From contig CAJTCH010000043.1 in assembly GCA_910574715.1 (NCBI GenBank), positions 1 to 45,073 of the forward strand: a DNA stretch of 45,073 nt, given 5' to 3'. Positions 41,493-45,073 of the stretch are shown here, in pieces (the stretch's first letter is position 1; the number at the start of each line of letters is the position of its first letter). The position numbers and the translations under genes were made by a program. Below the pieces are notes generated by a model. It was given only the letters and a program-made list of their open reading frames with translations. It was not told where the DNA came from and ran no database searches. This stretch comes from Lachnospiraceae bacterium. GTDB taxonomy: Bacteria; Bacillota; Clostridia; Lachnospirales; Lachnospiraceae.

Positions 41493-43004
41493 ATGATTAG
41501 AGGATTGGACACCACAGTCAGAAGGATCAGAAGAATCGTGTTCGAGGAGGTGGCAAGGCTTGGATTCAAAGCGAATGCCGAGACCCTCCTCGATGATATG
41601 GAGACGATTCCGTACAAGATCGTCAACGAAGAGACTATGAAGTACAGAGAGAGCGTCTACCGGGCGCGCGCGATCGTGAGGGAGCGCTTAAGGCTTGCGA
41701 TGGGACTTTCCTTAAGACCCGAGAATAAGCCTGTCCATCTGACGTCAGGTGTGGAGGCCAGCAATATTTCAGACAAATATTATGAACCGCCGCTTATGCA
41801 GGTGATCCCGTCTGCATGTGAGGGCTGTGAGGAGAAGGGCTATGAAGTGAGCAATATGTGCAAGGGATGTCTTGCGCATCCGTGTATGGAGGTATGTCCT
41901 AAGGGCGCCATCTCCATGGTGAACGGCCGTTCCTTCATCGATCAGGATAAATGTATCAAGTGCGGCAAATGTAAGGCTGCATGTCCGTATGATGCCATAT
42001 CCAAGAAAGAGCGCCCGTGCGCGAAAGCCTGCGGGGTGAACGCCATTGAGACGGACAAGCATGGCCGTGCGGTGATCAATACGGACAAATGTGTTTCCTG
42101 CGGAATGTGTATGGTAAACTGCCCGTTTGGAGCGATCTCTGATAAATCTCAGGTCTTCCAGCTTGCAAGGGCATTGTCAGAGGGCGATCAGATCATTGCC
42201 GAGATCGCGCCTGCATTTGCCGGACAGTTCGGTGACAATATCACTCCAAGGAACTTAAAGGCGGCGCTTCAGGAGCTGGGCTTTTCTGAGTTCTATGAGG
42301 TTGCGCTGGGCGCTGATATCGGTGCGGTCGCGGAGGCACACCATTATGTGAATAAGGTGACGACCGGTGAACTGCCGTTCCTTCTGACTTCCTGCTGTCC
42401 GTCCTGGGCGATGCTTGCCAAGAAATATTTCCCGGATATGGTGGATCAGGTGTCTCAGGAGCTGACGCCTATGGTGGCGACCGCGCGTACCATTAAGAAA
42501 GAGCATCCGAACGCGAAGGTAGTATTTATCGGACCATGTGCGGCGAAGAAATTGGAAGCCATGCGAAGGACAGTCAGAAGTGATGTGGACTTTGTCATCA
42601 CATTTGAGGAGCTGCAGGCAATGTTTGACGCGAAGGATATCGACCTTACCGAGTACGAGGCGGAATCCTCCTTCCACAACGCTACCGGTGCGGGACGCGG
42701 TTACGCATATGCCGGAGGTGTGGCTCAGGCGATCGAGAACTGTGTGAAGGAATATTATCCGGGAGTAGATGTGAAGATCGAACACGCAGAAGGACTTGCG
42801 GAGTGTAAGAAGATCCTGTCGCTTGCCAAGGTCGGCAAGATGAACGGCTGCCTGATTGAGGGAATGGGATGTCCGGGAGGCTGTGTTGCCGGAGCGGGCA
42901 CCAACCTTCAGGTGGATAAGGCGAAGAAAGAGGTACAGAAGCTCGTTGCCGGTTCTACCAGGAAACTACCTCCGAAAGAGTTGGAAGAAATAGAATTAAA
43001 ATAA
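41493..43004 (+). CDS. Monomeric [FeFe] hydrogenase, group B-like
   Basis: A 503-residue iron hydrogenase, probably cytoplasmic, coupling reduced ferredoxin to hydrogen production or sensing redox state. An N-terminal region of about 110 residues precedes ferredoxin-type clusters (CIKCGKCKAACPYDAI, CVSCGMCMVNCPFGAI). The H-cluster motifs are TSCCPSW (L1), GPCAAKKLE (L2) and EGMGCPGGCVAG (L3). The L2 glycine in place of methionine and the L3 MGCPGGC form differ from classical group A enzymes and match group B. CAGGAGGAG lies 8 bases before ATG 41493; the frame open from 41442 has no ribosome site. No maturases (HydEFG) are in the window. Confidence 0.9.
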   Translation: MIRGLDTTVRRIRRIVFEEVARLGFKANAETLLDDMETIPYKIVNEETMKYRESVYRARAIVRERLRLAMGLSLRPENKPVHLTSGVEASNISDKYYEPPLMQVIPSACEGCEEKGYEVSNMCKGCLAHPCMEVCPKGAISMVNGRSFIDQDKCIKCGKCKAACPYDAISKKERPCAKACGVNAIETDKHGRAVINTDKCVSCGMCMVNCPFGAISDKSQVFQLARALSEGDQIIAEIAPAFAGQFGDNITPRNLKAALQELGFSEFYEVALGADIGAVAEAHHYVNKVTTGELPFLLTSCCPSWAMLAKKYFPDMVDQVSQELTPMVATARTIKKEHPNAKVVFIGPCAAKKLEAMRRTVRSDVDFVITFEELQAMFDAKDIDLTEYEAESSFHNATGAGRGYAYAGGVAQAIENCVKEYYPGVDVKIEHAEGLAECKKILSLAKVGKMNGCLIEGMGCPGGCVAGAGTNLQVDKAKKEVQKLVAGSTRKLPPKELEEIELK

Positions 43005-43006
43005 AC

Positions 43007-43036
43007 TTGTCAATTTCACCTAGTTCAGCGTATAAT
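43007..43036 (+). promoter_or_regulatory. Promoter of the FapA-family gene
   Basis: TTGTCA (43007-43012), an 18-bp spacer and consensus TATAAT (43031-43036), about 50 bp before the ATG. The -35 begins 3 bp after the hydrogenase stop. Confidence 0.6.
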
Positions 43037-43086
43037 AAAAATAACAGCAAAGTATGTTGTCTATATTGAGAGGGAGGTGAAAAGGT

Positions 43087-44853
43087 ATGGAACCTAAGAA
43101 TCGTTTTTGGGGGTGGCTGTTTGGCACAAGATTAGATGAGGATCTCGAAGATGATGAGATTGATCAGCCAGAGGAGGAACAGCCAGAGCAGGAGGATTGG
43201 ATGCCGGAGGAACCGCCGGAACCGGAACCGGTCATTAATCAGTTGATTCTGCCATGGGATCATCCGTTTATCCTTTTATATGAACTGTGGGCGGAGCGCG
43301 TCAAGGATGCGCCGCTTCCATATCTGCGTTTGGAGAGCAGCGGAATATTATCTGACAGCGAGATGGAACAGGAATTGCAGCGTCTGCGCAAGTTTATTAC
43401 CGCGGAGGCTATTTCCCGTTGGGATATGATACCTAAGGAGAAGAAGAAGAAGCCGGATGAGGATACAGAAGAGCCGCAGGATACGGCGGAGCCGGACGAA
43501 GAACCGGAGCCGCTTAAACTGGATGCGTTTCCTATGGTCTATGTTACATCCAACAGGCTTGGGGCATGGCTTATGATATTCCCGCCTGTCGGGGAGGGGA
43601 AGGAGCTTGACCGCGGGATGCTTGACGAGGCTCTTATGAAGAGCGGTGTTGCATTCGGTGTGGATGCGGAGTTGTTAGAGCGCCTGTCCGGTGAGCAGAA
43701 TCGTTATTTCCACTTATACAGGATTGCTTTGGGGCAGCCGGTGGTGCACGGTGAGGACGGCTATATCGAGGACTTCTTTGAGCGCGATACCAAGCAGAAA
43801 TTCGTTGAAGATGAGCATGGCAGGGTGGATTATTTCAACCTGAATCTGGTTCAGAATGTGGAGAAGGGCGGCGTGATCTGCCAGGCGGTTCCGCCTAAGG
43901 AAGGGGTTCCTGGAAGGACGGTGCTGAATCAGGAGATTCCCTGCAAGACAGGGAAGACAGCGGCGCTTCCAAAAGGGCGTAATACAGAGGCCAGCGAGGA
44001 CGGTACGAAGCTGCTTGCGATGAAGTCAGGACGGGTGGAATTCAGCGGCAGGGGCTTCATGGTCAAATCAGTACTGGAGATCAACGGCAATGTAGACTTT
44101 TCCAGCGGCAATATTAATTTCGTGGGCGATGTGCATATCCATGGGGATGTGAGCAGCGGATTTTCAATAAGGACGATTGGAGACGTTACGATTGACGGAG
44201 TGGTGGAAGCTGCTGAGATCGAGGCGGGCGGCGATCTGATCGTTGCCAAGGGTATCCTTGGAGACTCGCGCGCGGTGCTTCACGCACATCATGATATTTA
44301 CGCTCAGTACATGGAGAATTGTTCGGTTCACTGCCGGGGAGATCTTAAGACAGACTGTATCGTCAACTGTGATATCTATTGTGACGGGGAGGTTCAGGTG
44401 CGTACCGGCAGAGGTACGATGATCGGCGGCCGGGTTCGGGCGGCACGCGGGATCAATGCCAAGATCGTCGGCTCGAAGTCGGAGAGTGTTACGACCATAT
44501 ATCTGGGAGGGCAGCCCTGTGCGAACTATGAGCGGGAATTCCTGCAGAAGAGTATCGAGGAACTGGAGGCTGAGCTTGAGAAGCTGGAACGGCAGCCGGA
44601 GAGTCCTTCGAAGACCCAGCGTATGGGCAAGGTCCGTCTGGATCTGTCGGTGGGAAGGATGAAGCTTGGCCAGTTCGATAAAGAACTGGAGAAGATAAAG
44701 GGGAAACTCGAAGAGCAGGGCGGCTGCCGGCTCAAATGTGATATCGCGTATCCGGGGTTGGTACTGAATATTGAGAACGAGACTCTGCACCTGACCAAGG
44801 AGACCAGTTCGGTTGTTGCCAGACTGGTGAATGGAGAGATTCATGTAATGTAG
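43087..44853 (+). CDS. FapA (DUF342) family protein
   Basis: A 588-residue FapA-family protein. Some homologues are called flagellar assembly protein A, but the family occurs widely in non-motile Firmicutes and its function is not settled. Visible parts are a very acidic, proline-rich linker (about 17-58, runs of D/E with EEPPEPEPV); an N-terminal domain; a second acidic low-complexity stretch (about 118-145); a right-handed beta-helix core (about 300-470) with repeats such as VDFSSGNINFVGDVHIHGDVSSG and IGGRVRAARGINAKIVGS; and a C-terminal coiled coil (about 475-545). GGGAGGTGAAAAGGT precedes the ATG. No flagellar gene is present in the window, so a flagellar role is not supported. Confidence 0.85.
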   Translation: MEPKNRFWGWLFGTRLDEDLEDDEIDQPEEEQPEQEDWMPEEPPEPEPVINQLILPWDHPFILLYELWAERVKDAPLPYLRLESSGILSDSEMEQELQRLRKFITAEAISRWDMIPKEKKKKPDEDTEEPQDTAEPDEEPEPLKLDAFPMVYVTSNRLGAWLMIFPPVGEGKELDRGMLDEALMKSGVAFGVDAELLERLSGEQNRYFHLYRIALGQPVVHGEDGYIEDFFERDTKQKFVEDEHGRVDYFNLNLVQNVEKGGVICQAVPPKEGVPGRTVLNQEIPCKTGKTAALPKGRNTEASEDGTKLLAMKSGRVEFSGRGFMVKSVLEINGNVDFSSGNINFVGDVHIHGDVSSGFSIRTIGDVTIDGVVEAAEIEAGGDLIVAKGILGDSRAVLHAHHDIYAQYMENCSVHCRGDLKTDCIVNCDIYCDGEVQVRTGRGTMIGGRVRAARGINAKIVGSKSESVTTIYLGGQPCANYEREFLQKSIEELEAELEKLERQPESPSKTQRMGKVRLDLSVGRMKLGQFDKELEKIKGKLEEQGGCRLKCDIAYPGLVLNIENETLHLTKETSSVVARLVNGEIHVM

Positions 44854-44982
44854 TATTGACTATATTTTTCATGTAACAGTTCAGATAACCCTTTAGTTAT
44901 TTTCCTTAAAAGTGATGAATTTTTCCAGTGAACTTTAATTCCTAAATGTGGATAACTCAAAAAATATGTTACAGATTTTTTT

Positions 44983-45018
44983 CGCTGTAGAGGAAACATC
45001 TATCTACAGCGTTTTTTT
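44983..45018 (+). terminator. Terminator after the FapA-family gene
   Basis: Perfect 9-bp stem CGCTGTAGA/TCTACAGCG (44983-44991 with 45003-45011), 11-base loop, then seven T. The - strand side also has a T-rich partner, so it may act in both directions. The 220 bp after the gene hold no other feature I can support. Confidence 0.85.
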
Positions 45019-45073
45019 ATGTATTATCGTTCAGATTTCTAAAATACAAAAACTTGTTTTCCACATTGCAGCC

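Noticed and set aside
44947..45065. TGTGGATAA (44947-44955) and TTTTCCACA (45057-45065) as DnaA boxes of a replication origin
   Set aside because: Only two sites about 100 bp apart, with no dnaA, dnaN or AT-rich unwinding region in view; such 9-mers occur by chance.

Overview
The window reads as chromosome of a spore-forming, low-to-mid GC anaerobe of the class Clostridia, most likely a gut Lachnospiraceae. The evidence is spoIVB followed by spo0A, an Asp23-nusB-xseAB-ispA-dxs-tlyA-nadK-argR-recN operon, a monomeric [FeFe] hydrogenase, B12-dependent methionine synthesis, and AGGAGG-type ribosome binding sites. The genus is not fixed by the sequence. Nearly all genes lie on the + strand.

Bases 1-3179 hold the most unusual part. 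A DEAD/DEAH-type helicase with five helicase-associated repeats (906-3179) lacks its natural start. Its missing start codon, Shine-Dalgarno and first codons lie about 790 bp away in the opposite orientation (117 to 1, - strand), attached to a second copy of the same 5' coding sequence. The two are joined by a 98-bp perfect inverted repeat (1-98 and 871-968). The 772 bp between them carry two more perfect inverted-repeat pairs, a duplicated sigma-A-type promoter pointing left, and terminator-like hairpins. Inverting 99-870 would restore a complete in-frame helicase on the right and remove the start on the left. I read this as a phase-variable start and promoter switch, while noting that an assembly fold-back must be excluded.

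Bases 3427-18863 are a Wzx/Wzy-type surface polysaccharide locus. It has a sugar aminotransferase, a PglC-like phosphoglycosyl transferase and four further glycosyltransferases, one with a tandemly duplicated C-terminal domain. It also has a Wzy-like polymerase, a MurJ/MviN-family flippase, and five genes matching the steps from UDP-GlcNAc to a UDP-2,3-diacetamido-uronic acid (WbpA, WecB/WbpI, WbpB, WbpD and WbpE types). The centre (about 10.6-17.7 kb) is much more AT-rich than its flanks, as expected for an exchanged serotype-specific block, and ends in 530 bp of apparently decayed sequence. A small accessory patch follows (18.9-21.9 kb): a HicB-like antitoxin without a visible toxin and with a palindrome inside its promoter, an AAA-ATPase_like/PD-(D/E)XK protein, and a frameshifted IS66 transposase remnant closed by a terminator.

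From 21.9 kb the window is housekeeping: prfC; the Asp23-to-recN operon (cell envelope, transcription antitermination, exonuclease VII, isoprenoid precursors, NADP, arginine control, DNA repair); a terminator; spoIVB; spo0A with Spo0A-box-like sites at its promoter; glgA; metF, a stand-alone MetH activation-domain protein and metH; asnA; the hydrogenase; and a FapA-family protein followed by a strong terminator. There is no tRNA, rRNA, CRISPR array or intact mobile element that I can support.
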